Positions 1 through 12,070 of a stretch of 64,000 nucleotides of DNA are shown here, piece after piece (the stretch's first letter is position 1; each line of letters opens with the position of its first letter). The notes under the pieces were generated by a model, which searched no databases, was not told the DNA's origin, and was given only the letters and a program-made list of their open reading frames with translations. Position numbers and translations under genes: made by a program. Source of the DNA: Oscheius onirici (lineage: Eukaryota > Nematoda > Chromadorea > Rhabditida > Rhabditidae); assembly GCA_932521025.1 (NCBI GenBank), contig OW051468.1, forward strand, positions 2,728,064 to 2,792,063, written 5' to 3'.

Positions 1-3000
1 CACAGCTGCCTCCGCATGAAGAAGTCTCTTCAGGACGACGACGGCGGAACAGACTACTGTATCGTTTGGAGACGAGATCAGTTGAACCAGTCCGGCCAGA
101 CACTGTTCACTGACAGCCGGTACACGGATCGCACAGCGACCTATGGCTTCGACTGCTCCTCCGGCCAGGTCAGACATCGAGACGTAGGTCTGGAGTTTTT
201 AAGTTTGTAGTTCAAAAAGTTGTACCTGCAACTCCCTAAGGATGATATGAACATTGGCTTCCGAGACGAGAGAAGTCAGAACATGCAGCTTGAGATCTTT
301 GACGAAAGCTGGATCCGAAGAGCGGACGAAGAAGGACTTTAGGAAGGGGTCAAACATGCTCTGGAAGAATTTTGATTGATTGATTGAAACAGCTAGAATC
401 ATTAGCGGAATTCCTTGAAATTTGAAAGATGAACTGCGCACCAACTTCTACAACTTCTGGAGTCATTTTGGGCCAAAAATAGGTTTTCAGAGCTCAGTGA
501 TGTTTTGAAAACTTGGCTGTTGATCTGGGCTACAACTTTTCAGAACATCGTAAAGCCTGAAAATCCGGTCTTGAGCTTCTTAGAAGTTTTTTTTGCGCAG
601 CTGAAACACTAGTCTGTTCATTAAAGAAGCCGATACCGTAACTGTTTCAAATTACACAAATCCCAGGAATCAAACCAGTTGCGATATCATCCTCTTCAAA
701 ACAAACACACTATTCCACCTTTCAAACGTTTCGGAAATTCTGCAGAACATACGTCACCGTGACTACAACCATGCATTTCGTGGAGAGGGGATTGAACTGA
801 TTCTCACAACACATAAAAATAGATTTTCGTCACGACGTATGTCCCACTTTTGAAATGGCGAAAGTGCCCTCTACCGGATTGCGTTCGCAGATTGTGGCAA
901 TGTTCAGAAGGACGACGTACTGGACTTCTCGTGGGCCGCGGAGGAGACGAACCAGAGCTCTGGCTACCTGTAAAATATCCAATTGGACTCGTCTGGAGGA
1001 GAGAGACAGACCTGAGAGAGCTGAGACTTTGAGGCTATATGGTAAAAGAGCTGGGTGACAGCCATAACGACACTACAGTTCCTGGACTGGAGAAGAGGAC
1101 GAGCCGAGTTCAGAAGAAGTACAATGTCCGGATCGGGATGATTCGACAATTCAGGATCGGCAAACTGGCATCGGGCATAACGAGTCAGTAGATTGATCAT
1201 AGTGACTTGACCCCATTCATCCACGTCCACTAGAGCCCGACAAAGGGCTCTGTAATGCTTGTGAAGCAGGTCGTACCGATTGGGACAGATCTGGAATGGG
1301 TTTTGGGTACTGTAAGCAGTGAATTTGTTTCGCAATTGGTTAGCTTTCGAAAAATTGGCTAGAGTAAGATCGCCAGTTGACAGAGAGCTGTAGTCAGTAC
1401 GCTCCAGATTGGCTTGTGTCAGTCTGTGTCAGGCTTGTGTCCGGTTCACAACGATTCTACAGTAACCGCTCATAAGACTACAGCAACCCGTTCAATAATC
1501 AAAACCAAGAATTACAGTATTTCATATGCTTATCCCAAAAATGGCATACCGGACAATATGGCACCTCTGTCTTATATTCTATAAAGTTGGCTTAGAACCA
1601 AGAGCCCGAGAATGTTTACTTTTACATAATTTTTTGTTCATTCTTCTTACTAAACTATTGCAGTAATTTATATAGCAAAAAATGACTGGGTACTGTTCCT
1701 CTCACTGTTCTTACCTCCTCAAAAGCGTAAACAGCACTGCCCAGAACGAGACTTCTCCGGTCAGCCAGCAGAAAGTCAATGCAGTCGACCAAATCTCTCT
1801 CCAGATCCGGATCCAGAGAGTACAGCTTCGGAATAGCGTGAGCAGCAACCTGAACCAGTCTCTCCGTCTATTTCTCTTCCAGTTCACTCACCTTCCTCAC
1901 ATAGGGACTCATGTCTCTCACCGAGTCCTTGATGGCCAACAGCATGATGGGCGAAATCATCCCGACGCGGATAGAGGACAGGACTCGGAGAGCACTGGCT
2001 CTGATCAGTTGGTTTGGATCCTTGAGAGCTTTTTGGAAGGTTGAGATTGAGAGAAGGGCCAAATCTTGTTGTTCTTCGGCGTAGCGGACCAAATAAACGT
2101 AGACTAGCTTCTTCAGTTCCACATCTTTGGCAGCGACGTTCTTGACGACTGCGGGAAAGAGCTCACTCACATCTTTTCCCTTGGCTATGAGCTGAAAAGA
2201 GGAGAGGTTAGTCCTGTAAGTGATAGTCAAAAGATTCGAATTGAACTGTTGGAACGGAGTCTCAGAACCCTATTCTATCCCAGACTCTCTGCTGAACGAA
2301 CCCTTTCTTCTCATCCCATTTTTCCACAGATTTTGAAATATCCAAAGTTCAATTGAAAAATTGGCTTTTCGCGCTCGTCTTGCTCTAAACTCTGAAAAGG
2401 AATCGAAATTTTCGAGGGAAATCTCAAGAAACTTAAAAGTTATTGCTTTTGCCAAAAACATCAACAAAACTTCCCCCAATTAGCAAACTTTGGAAAATTT
2501 TCCAGAAACTCCCAAAAAACAGCAAAAGTTGCATCAATTTAGCGAGCAAAAAGACTAAAAAAGGCAAAGATTTCTGAGGAGAAATCACAACTTCCATCGG
2601 ATCGCCATGGCCACTGTTCCTCCCGGAGACATCGCTACCCAGCCGGCTTCGAAGATCGTGTTCAACGCCCCGTACGACGACAAGCACACCTACCACATCA
2701 AGATCATCAACTCCTCTGCTCGTCGCATCGGATGGGCCATCAAGACGACGAACATGAAGCGTCTGGGAGTGGATCCTGCCTGTGGCTGTCTCGACCCCAA
2801 GGAAGCTACCCTGATGGCTGTGAGCTGCGACGCCTTCGCCTTCGGCCAGGAGGACACCAACAACGACCGCATCACCATCGAATGGACCAATACTCCGGAC
2901 GGCGCTGCCAAGCAGTTCCGCCGCGAGTGGTTCCAGGGAGATGGCATGGTCCGTCGCAAGAACCTCCCCATCGAGTACAACCCCTAGACAGCGAATAAAT

Positions 3001-3980
3001 GTTAGGGAGCAAGGCTTCATTTTGGCACATAGACAGCTAACACTTTGTTCTTAGTTTGGTAGTTCCCTCCGCCTAGACTCTCTTCTCGTTCTGGTAGCAG
3101 CACCTCTTTTAAAACGTTCTTTCTTCTAGCAGTTCTCTCGAAGTATTCGATACCCAAGGAACCCAGGGCTTGGTAGCAAGGGCTCTACCGTGTCTGATCA
3201 CTACTGAAACTACTTCCTGTGCTTCAGACTCCATAAACTGAAGATGGAACAACTGATAGGTTCTGGTAGAACTACCGGCACTTTATACAAGCAGCATCCT
3301 TTTTCTTGTCACAAACAACGACAGCTTCTTTTTTGTGTCCGGTAGCTCGTCTTTTCCAGACTTTCAGTTCCAGAAGTGGTCTTTCTTCTCGCTTCGATGG
3401 CAGTTAATCTTCCCGTCTTGTCTCGAAGCAAATTCAACGCAGCAAGAAGTTGTGGTAGAAGTTTTGCTGATCCTGACTGTAGGAAAGAGGATACTTTCTG
3501 TTGTTCGCAGAAAAAGTCTCTTGACAATGACACTAACCATCTTTTTCTGTCAGAAATGTTTATCCGCCGGAACTTCGGAGAAATCTCTGTGCTTCTGTCA
3601 AATGTGCTTGGATACCCCAGTAGATTCTTTTACTTCCATTACAAACCTTACATCTTGAATAGTCGCGTAACCCTTCAAAAAAGACAGCGGTATCTTGTGA
3701 GACAAAGATTGAACTCTTTCAAAAATTCGTTTTAGTGGATTGTCAAGCTCAGATTTAGGACAGAAAAAAACGTATCGATTTAGTGACTCACATTGATGAT
3801 CCTCTTCATTGCCTCAACTTTGGAAGCTCCTTTATTTCCATCGAGCATTTGCTTCAGATCCGCGAACCTTCTAGAATGTTCCTTTCGATTTTTTTCATTT
3901 TAAACTCACGTCCGATCATTGAAGATTCCTCCCTCCGAAATCTCCACCTCGGGGCTTGTCAAGCCCTCCGGAAATGACAT
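1..3980 (-). CDS. apb-3: AP-3 complex subunit beta (3' end outside the window)
   Basis: Large beta adaptin of the AP-3 coat, which sorts cargo from endosome/TGN to lysosome-related organelles. Exons I can place: 3980-3910, 3870-3792, 2191-1892, 1849-1715, 1290-1012, 967-875, 360-226 and 189-1. The translation follows the family closely: [14 protein letters not shown] near residue 28, then an adaptin core with [54 protein letters not shown] and [13 protein letters not shown]. The start at 3980 gives a 24-residue leader before the DLKQML block, shorter than the human leader. The hinge and ear domains lie beyond the left edge. The 1.6 kb intron between exons 2 and 3 contains the MSP gene on the other strand. 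TAF5 ends 181 bp upstream on the same strand, so the two could share an operon (inference). Identification is sure; the exact exon 6/7 join is less so. Confidence 0.93.
2607..2987 (+). CDS. msp: Major sperm protein (MSP)
   Basis: Complete intronless 126-residue MSP, the cytoskeletal protein that drives crawling of amoeboid nematode sperm and signals oocyte maturation. It starts [20 protein letters not shown] and ends [19 protein letters not shown], and contains the conserved [19 protein letters not shown] and [20 protein letters not shown] blocks. Length and ends are those of canonical nematode MSPs. The start lies in a good context (gccATGg), and an AATAAA signal follows at 2994-2999, seven bases after the stop. 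Codon use is strongly biased to C/G in third position, as expected for a very highly expressed gene. It sits inside an intron of the AP-3 beta gene on the opposite strand. This gene alone establishes that the DNA is nematode. Confidence 0.98.
   Translation: MATVPPGDIATQPASKIVFNAPYDDKHTYHIKIINSSARRIGWAIKTTNMKRLGVDPACGCLDPKEATLMAVSCDAFAFGQEDTNNDRITIEWTNTPDGAAKQFRREWFQGDGMVRRKNLPIEYNP
2994..2999 (+). promoter_or_regulatory. Polyadenylation signal of the MSP gene
   Basis: AATAAA located just after the MSP stop codon; the very short 3' UTR fits a compact nested gene. Confidence 0.7.
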
Positions 3981-4160
3981 CTAAACCAGTTTTATGGGCA
4001 AAAAAGTGGAAATGAGGTAAATAAGTGTTTTAAACAGTATAAGCTATAAAAATAACCCAAAATAGTAAGATTTATAACCGTAAAACAACAAAATGTACAA
4101 CAAGAGGACACCTGTATTGATTTTTGAGATATTTTTAAGGGGAGGCTAACAAAAAAAGAG

Positions 4161-7100
4161 TTATTGATTGAAGGATCCGACGGCTACTAGAAGATTTCTT
4201 CGGCTAAAATGGAGTCCAATCACCGGGGTCTGTTTCGTCGGATACGAGTAAATATTGAAGCCGGGCATGTTGATTCTGTAAGGGGATAGATGGGAAACTA
4301 GATAAGATAACTGACTTGGGATCAAATGCGAACTCGGTCTGGTTGGTTGTGGCGTTGAGCAGATTGTCAAGCGAGTAGATTGAGACGTTGGAACCGCCGT
4401 AGGAGACGGCAAAGGAGCCGCCGTCGCGGGTGAACGAGATTGAGCCCTGAAATTGCGGAAAGTTAAAAATGAGTAGGCTGGAATTTAGGTTGTTGGTATC
4501 AGTTTAGTTTCTTCGTTTAGAAGGGAGCGATTCCATAAACATTGCTAAAACGTGAAACAGCCTGGTTTTCATATTGAAATTTCGCCATCCGCAATCTTAT
4601 CCAAGCGGGACAAAATAATTATTCTTGTTTGGCGGCTGATTTCGCCCAAAATAGACGCCGGATTCTCAGTTTTCATTGTGATTTTTTTTTACACTCTCGG
4701 TAGTAATTTTGAACTCATTTGAAGAAGAAAAATCCTACCATTGTCGATGGTACCGATCTGCTCTCCATTCCCAGGAGTCTCTGATAATGGGCATCCCAGA
4801 CGCAAACAGTTCCATCTCCTCCTACCGAGGCCAGATATCTGCCATCCGGAGAGAACTAAATCCTATTTTCAAACGCAAAACAAACAAAAATACCTTAACT
4901 GAACGAACTCCGGCCTTGTGGCCAGCAAAAGTCCTCACACAAGTGCCCGAGAGCACGTCCCAGATCCGGATATATCGGTCGTCACTGCCTCCGGCAATGT
5001 AGTTGCAATTTCCGTGAAAATCGATGCAGGAGACCTGTCCGAGGCTGTCGGGGAAGATTCGAAGCGGCTGCATCCGCTCCGTACACCAGAGGGCAGCACA
5101 TTTGTCGGCTCCGCCACTCGCGAAATAGTAGCCACGATTGCAGAATTGGACTTGCCAGACGGGCGTAGCGAGACGATAAACGACGACATTTTTCTGCGTA
5201 TCGAGGCTCCAGAGACGGATTGTGTTGTCTCGTGCTGAGGAGGCCAAAAGACGCTTCTCCGGCGAAAAACTGACGGAATAGACGGGACCCGCGTGACCCT
5301 AAATGTGGTTTTATAGGAAAATGTGGTGGGAGCATACTGTGAGCATGAGGGAATTGGAGGCCGACGACTCATCATACAGCATCTCGCCCACATTGTCCAC
5401 TTCCAGATCGATCTATAGACAAATTTGGTCAAATTGAAAATGTTTCTTACATCTTCCAGCTGATGCGATTCACGCATTCTCTTCAGCTTCTGGTTGTCGT
5501 CCAGGGCGAAGAGATTGATCTGGGCATCTCCGTATCTGAACGTGAAAAGTTGTAGTGATTTTTATGGGAAAGAAGAAGAAAAATCTTAACCGTTCACTCG
5601 GTGACATTTTGGTCAATAGGGGAGGATTTGGGGTCAGAATAGGAAAGTGACAGAGACTAGTGTATTGCAACGAACTACCCTAAACAATTGACTAAAATAA
5701 CATCCAAATCTGTGCAAACTTTTACGTTTTCAGACCTCAGGAAGTGTTGTAAAATTAATCTAGAGAAACTCCTGACCGGGTAAATAATTTGTTTTCACCG
5801 TCCGGTATGAAAGATATCAGGTAACAATTGCATTGCAAAGTTGTAGCTACCGTTCAGTGTTATAACTCTGCATAAATAGAGCTCAAAAACCCCGTTTGAA
5901 CCAGAAAGTGGTTTGATACTTATTTTTAGACGATAATAAAAGTTCTTATCGTTACAAAAAGGCAAAAAGGGAGGTTTTGAGTCTGCCTGCAATTCGGCAA
6001 CTCCTCTACAGAACAAAGTAGTAAAACCAGGCGTGTTCGTCGTGGGATTGTCTATTAAAACCGCCATTGTTGTTGTAATCAAGCGAAAAGGCTTACCCAA
6101 GAGCCAAGAGCCCGGTATCGTCGGACATGTCACAGCAGGTCACTCCGCCATGCGCATTGAGCGCCGTGAACATACAGACCGAGGGCGGAGATTCCTGCGA
6201 GACCATCGTCATCTTGTTCACGTCCTTCATCGCATTCTGTCTCTCTTCTTTCTGAAGTGGCGTCGGTGCCGGCAGCGGAATTCTGTCCGGAAGGGGTATA
6301 ATCTGCGCCTTCCGCTCCTTTGTCTCCTTTCCCTTATATTTCCTTTTTTCTATAGCCTGCGCCAGCTCGTCTTTCGCCACACTGAAGTACATCTAAATTT
6401 CACCTTGTTAGAAAAAAATTGAAAAATACCTTATGTCGCATCTGTGCCCGTCCTACTTGTCCGAAAATTCCGCCCATTTGGCTCTCGACGCTCGACTTCA
6501 GCTTCGATATTACGTCAGAGTCTAAACGGGGTTTTATAAAGAAAAAGGTAGAAAAGAGACTCACTTTCAATGGCCATGTGCTGGGCGATGATATTCTTGA
6601 TATTGGGCGTTCTGGACAGCACAGCATCTAGCTGTTTTACACAGCTTCGCGACATTTTTACCGTGAATGGGTTCTTCCTAAAAAAAACCTTTGAATTAGG
6701 CTTGTAAAATCTACTTCATATGGCAGATTGTACTATTTTATGGTACGGTTGTCCGAAGAAAAAGGTAGGATGTAGAAAATTGTTTAAAAATGTCAAGAAG
6801 AAGAGAAAAAGATTCGTTTGGAAGAGCTTGAAAAGGTACAAACTTACAACAAAAGCTGGACATACGAATTGCACTGGGCCTGCTGCGGTGTCGTGATTTT
6901 TCTCAAGTCTTCCACTTGTTCCTCATAGGCGCTCGGTATCCTCCGCCAGTACTTTTCGAAGAAATCGCGGGCCAGATGCGGATTGATGTCGAGCAGTTTG
7001 AGGAAGCAGTGTGTGAAGAATGGGAAGAGCAGAAGACTGAATTCGGCTTGGAAAAAGTCGAAGGACTGGTCGACTTGCTGCAGAATGGCCTCGAATTCGG

Positions 7101-7444
7101 CTGCTAGAGATTCACTATATTTTACTTTTTTTGAGGTTTTTTTGAGGTTAACTAACTTCATGGGAAGACTCTGCACTTGAGTGACTTCTCCCTGTCTCAG
7201 GAGCAGGGCAGCTTCTCTGGATAGTGCATCTTCCGTGTCCTGTAGTGAGGTTTTGACAATACGATGAAAAATAACGAACCTGCATGCCATTTTTTCTCAA
7301 GATGGTCATGAGAACCTGCAGCAGCTCCTGGTTGAGGGGTTTTTCCAGCAGCTCCTCGTAGACATTGGCATTTCCAGCTGGCGGAGTAGTCCCAACTCCG
7401 TTTTGCGCTGTTCCATTGGTCGGACCGTTCGTTTCGGCCGCCAT
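4161..7444 (-). CDS. taf-5: TFIID subunit 5 (TAF5), WD40 protein
   Basis: Scaffold subunit of TFIID. The first ATG (7444) opens MAAETNGPTNGTAQNG. Exons run 7444-7280, 7239-7157, about 7114-6845, about 6660-6567, about 6522-6430, 6392-6090, 5535-5453, then the WD40 exons to 4161. The NTD2 dimerisation domain is seen as DFFQAEFSLLLFPFFTHCFL and DINPHLARDFFEKYW. A lysine-rich linker with IPLPDRIPLPAPTPLQKEE and the block VCMFTALNAHGG lead into six or so WD repeats, for example SARDNTIRLWSLDTQK, YYFASGGADKCAALW and YIAGGSDDRYIRIWDVLSG. The protein ends with the family's terminal motif (TPVIGLHFSRRNLLVAVGSF). A 0.55 kb intron (5536-6090) is much longer than the others. I see no N-terminal LisH motif; it may be absent or unrecognised. 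Confidence 0.93.
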
Positions 7445-8370
7445 TTGAGCACTGGAATAGATTCTATTGTTTGTAGAGTTAAAGAAGTGGTATATGAGAA
7501 GATATGCAGCATTCTTACGTGGAAACAAGGCTAGAACATAGTGGAAAAAGAAATATTTAGAAGCAGTTTGTAAATTCTAGAGAAATCCAATAATCTGAAT
7601 TGCCGCGCAGAATTCTATTCTGGACTGAACCGGGTCCCGACACGAACTTTGAAAATGGCTCGAAATCCAAGTTTCGAGCTCTTGCATTTTCCCGTATTTT
7701 CCTGCTTTTATTTCTCTTTTTTTCTTGCCAAAATGCACTAATTTTCGCATTTAAAATAAGCGTTAAACTGTGTCGAAAAACAGTATTGTAGATAACAAGC
7801 ACTTAAAAAATAAAACAGGGTTTTGTTGACACAATATGATTTTCCGTAGCATTCTCTTTTTCTGCTTCAAAATCTTGATATATGACAAGGTTGTATAAAT
7901 TAGAGAAAGCACATGCTCTAGTGGGGAAGGTAGTGCCAAGCAATTACGAAGCTATGGAAAAACGTGGTAAATAACGAAGAAGATGGCTCTCCGCTCATTT
8001 CTTCATTCCCTACTGTTTTTTTCCGCTTTCCTTCATCGATTTCACTAAAAAGTGTTTCTACCAGCTCCGAAACTAATGTACGCGACTAGAAATCACTGCT
8101 AACATCTTCTGAGAAGTATCCATCTATGTTTGTTAACAATTTTGTTCTTACAGTATTTTATCGGGTTTTCAGTGTTTCTTTACCGAAAACGATTTATAAG
8201 CACTTTCTAAACGTAAAATTAGGCTTTGGGCGGTTTTTCAAGTGGGAACTTCGTGAAATACGTTCAACTAGCACAAACAGCTGGCTATTTCCTCCACAAA
8301 CTTGTCCAAAAAGCTACTCGTCTTCTTTTATCCTTTCCTGTCTACTTAATTTACCCGTCATTTTCCAGAA
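7445..8370. other. Intergenic region between divergent TAF5 and Tim13
   Basis: AT-rich sequence holding the 5' regions of both genes. I find no supported gene or repeat. CATTTTCCAG ends two bases before the Tim13 ATG and is a likely trans-splice acceptor. Confidence 0.5.
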
Positions 8371-8771
8371 ATGGAGCAACTTATGGACATGGAAGCTCTC
8401 CGAAAGCTCACGCCGGAGCAGCAGGAACAAGTGATCGCCGGCGTCAAGCAGCAGGCCGCCATCGCCAATGCCCAAAACCTCATTACTGTGAGTTTTTTTT
8501 CCATTGCAATCAATTTTGCAATAATTTCAGGATCTTTCGGAAAAGTGTACCCAGAAGTGCATCACCAGTCCCGGAAGTGCCCTATCTAGCAGTGAAAAAC
8601 AGTGTCTACAGAGGTTTTTAAAATTTCCCGACCAAAATTAACTAAAAATTCAGATGTATGGATCGTTTTATGGAGTCGTGGAACTTGGTCTCACAGAGCC
8701 TCCAGAAGAGGCTGCAAGACGAAATGAGCACAGGTGGCGGCTTCGGAGCCGGCGGACCCTCATTTTCCTAG
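8371..8771 (+). CDS. tin-13: Mitochondrial import chaperone Tim13
   Basis: Small Tim of the intermembrane space that works with Tim8 to carry hydrophobic precursors to TIM22/SAM. Three exons: 8371-8487, about 8531-8613, about 8654-8771. The translation reads [20 protein letters not shown], then [15 protein letters not shown], then the twin CX3C motif (CTQKC ... CLQRC), and [19 protein letters not shown] before a glycine-rich tail ending GGPSFS. The two CX3C pairs form the disulfides of the helical hairpin. At about 94 residues it has the usual family length. Both introns are 40-45 nt with canonical ends. Confidence 0.93.
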
Positions 8772-8931
8772 TTTTTCTTCACGTTGTTCGCATTTTGCTA
8801 CCTGTTAGAGCATGCCTTTTTTCAAGAGTAAACTTTTAAGCAGAGAATGAGTTTATTGGAAAATATACACCGATTATGACAAGTACTCGTATATTCGAAT
8901 TTAAACGCAAGAATTAAACTTGTATGTACAG

Positions 8932-11900
8932 CTAGAGCTCGGCCACGGGGCTTTGTTCCGAGGTCGACAGGTGGACAGTTTCCGTGTCGCTCTGAAAATA
9001 GCTTATAGTAGGCTAGAAAGCTAAAAACGAGCCTCGGTGGTCGATTTGTCTTCTGTCACGACGCCGGACCAGAGCTTTCGGAATTCGCCGCGACAGGCGG
9101 CCAGAAGGTAGATGGGAATTAGGGTACAGGGAACGAGGTAAATGAGCGCCGGTTGCGCCATATGCATCAGGGTTAGAGCCAGGAAGGTGATGATCAGACC
9201 GATACCGTAACCTGTAAAATCAGTGTTTAAAATTATCAGAATTGAATTTGCATTCGAGCATTTTCTAGTAGTAGCACTTTTCAGAAGTAGCAAACGCTCT
9301 TAGCTTCAGCCCTATTAAAGAGATTAGCATTTTTGTGCTCCCTCGAAAAAAAAAATCTTACCGAAAACGCAGATGGATCCATAGAGAAGACGAATTCTCT
9401 CGGGGAATCCGGCCATCGTGAAGCAGTGAGTCACAAGATAGCCGGGAATGATGATATCTCCCAAGCCGAGAATCGTCATCGGATAGCTCGTCTCGACGGC
9501 CAGATCCATGCATTCGATCATCGAGTCGAATGGCATCACTTGCATCAACATCGGGAACTTTTCGGGCTGTGTCGCGTCGACTGGCGGCATCGGATAGCCG
9601 ATTCCGTTTGAATTACAGTCGATTCCTGTTGCGACTTCCAACATAACGGAACAGCCATTTGAGGTAAAGGCCGGCGTGACGAAGACCATTACGGCGTCGT
9701 AGACAAACATGCAGGCCATCAGGCACGAAATCCACTGAAAGTTGGAGTGTTTAGTAATAGGAATAGATGTATTCAACTTCAGGCCCAGTTTCCTGTCTTA
9801 TCAAACAAACATATTTAGCACTCCAGACTTCTTCAAAATGGAATAAGAAAACAAGAAAATCTTGCCTTGACACTTGGCAGCCGCAGACTTTTCAAAATAT
9901 GAAGACAGAGAGTCACATTGATGATATCCAGAAGAACGAAAGCGTACGGGTCTTTGCGATAGATGTACCAGCAGATGCACATAGTGAGCGAGCAGATATA
10001 GATGAAAATGTCCAAATAGCTCGGATGGGAGCCCGTCCACGAGACTGAAAGTGGATTATTGTCTTACAAATAAGAGAAAAGCTTACGGATTTTATCCGAA
10101 AGTTGAGGCTTGGCCGTGTAGATTCTACACTCGCGGAGGCAGACGAAATTGGACAGAAATGCTCTGACACATTGAAAGACGCTAATTGAGCCGAGAATTG
10201 TGACTAGGACGTTGAAAATGGCGACTGAAAATGGGAGTGTGGGGAAGAAGAATTTTCTGGAGCACGTTACGTTCTTTTCAGTTACGCGAAAGTGCGTACG
10301 AAATATGCCACGAAATTGCGTTACCTGTACGCAATTTCGGGTAATCTAAATGTACGTAAATGTGAAGGTCTGGCACGACCTACAGCTCCACCCTAACGAT
10401 TTATTTCTCCCATTTGTCGAGTAGCAACAAAAATAATACCTAGAACTGATCGAAAGAAGAAGCCGGTCATGAGAACAGCAACGAGAAAGACCATGAGGAC
10501 GACGATGGCTATGCTGTTTGCGTAGCTGATGCAGAATCGCTTGCAGCACGACGTCTCTTTTTCACTCTCCGTCGACGTCGGCGATTCGGCAGAAGGCGGT
10601 GAAGCTGTTTGCCCAGCCGACAGCGTCGGCTTATCTTTTCCTAGTCTAAAAACTTATTGTTCAGCAAAAAAACTGGTTAAAGTACCGATTTCTGTGGAAA
10701 GCCCAGAGTCCTCCGCCGGCTACACATCCCATGGCCAGGAGCCAGATGATTACCATGGAGAGATCGAAGAGAGAGTCGAGAGGACGATGAAAGCCAATTT
10801 CGATGTCTGTCCCGTCATTCCAGTCCAGTTCCTGTAGACTGCTCTTCAGCGTTTCGCTGTACATGAAGAAGGTCGGAATAGCCGTCGAGGCATTGATGTA
10901 CGGATCGTAGAAGTCGGCAAACTGGAATTTTACTTGTTTTTGTTTAAAAAGGTACTGATATAGTCAGACAGATGAAAAATTGAAAAGACGCGCTGGAAAA
11001 CATTACATTTTATTGCTTTGCTGTAATTTGTTGGCTTCAACTACAAATTAGGGACAAGACAATTCGTCATGATTATCTTGTCTATCAAACAACGCGGAGG
11101 CGTTTGAGGAAAATATAAAAAGATGCATCAGCGTGGAGGAGTTTCAGTCAGTGTCTGTAAAAGGCAAAGAAAGGAGTATACAGCCGGGAAACAGGTGTCA
11201 AAGTGGCATGCTCAATTAGTTCTCCAAAGCATGGGATTTTCTCCACCGATCTTACGTCAACGTCTATAGAATGAGGTGACCAGAAGCAAACATAATGTTA
11301 TCTAGGCAAGTTCTGTGCCCAGAACTTCCGTTCAAAGCCGAAAGTTCTTCCTAGGCTGAGTCAGTTGCCACTCAAAAAGCTTGAACTTTGATGAAATCTG
11401 CGTTTTCAGAAGCAAAAAAAAAAAGGAAGAAGACGAACCAGAAAGTCTCTCCATCGCATAACGAACTGCCGTCCCTTGTCGAGAAGAAGAACACCGGCTG
11501 AGGCTCCATTGACCTTTAGTTGATCTATCTGAACGTGAGTTTTACCAATTTCAGTCTGAAAATTCTACGAACTTCAAATTGGGCGGCCTTTTTGAATTCC
11601 TGGTCAGCAAACTGCTGTGTGCAGTTGGTCCCATCTGCCAGAATTCGGTAATCGAGCGGGACGACGCTTCCGTTGTAGCTAAAGCTTATTTGCTTAGAAA
11701 ATGGAAAAAAAGCTTACCTGTGTTCTCCAGGAGCGCTTATCGGACAGACTTTAGTGTTCCAAGCCTTATCGCGCCACCAGTGCAGGGGGTAAAATTGCTA
11801 TAAAAGATGAAATGTCAATATTTTGACGCCAAACGACAAACGTACAGCTTCTTTTTTAGTTGCCGGTAACAAGTTTAGCCTATATTGGAGGTAGTTAGCG

Positions 11901-12070
11901 CAGACCGTCTTCTCGGAACCCGTACCGTCTCGTCGTCGGATTGTGGCGAATGAAAAGCTCTCCTTGTAGCCCTGCTTCACTCGTCGGGCCTAAACTTTTT
12001 AGTTTTATGGCTTTGAACACGGAAATACCTCAATAATGACGAGTAAGCCTATAAAAATGAGTATCCGCAT
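8932..12070 (-). CDS. Signal peptide peptidase-like intramembrane aspartyl protease (SPPL2 type)
   Basis: GxGD-type protease that cleaves type II membrane proteins inside the bilayer. It starts with a signal peptide (MRILIFIGLLVIIE, exon ending at about 12029), then a luminal protease-associated region with paired cysteines (VCANYLQYR, KVCPISAPGEHS, DGTNCTQQFADQEF) and GASAGVLLLD. Membrane segments begin in SLFDLSMVIIWLLAMGCVAGGG. Catalytic aspartates are visible in MFVYDAVMVFVTPAF and in TILGLGDIIIPG, followed by the PAL motif (MAQPALIYLVP). The luminal domain and cytosolic tail place it with SPPL2 rather than ER-resident SPP. The tail ends SEQSPVAEL. One intron (about 10930-11440) is long. 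Family assignment is firm; which nematode imp gene it matches is not clear. Confidence 0.92.
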
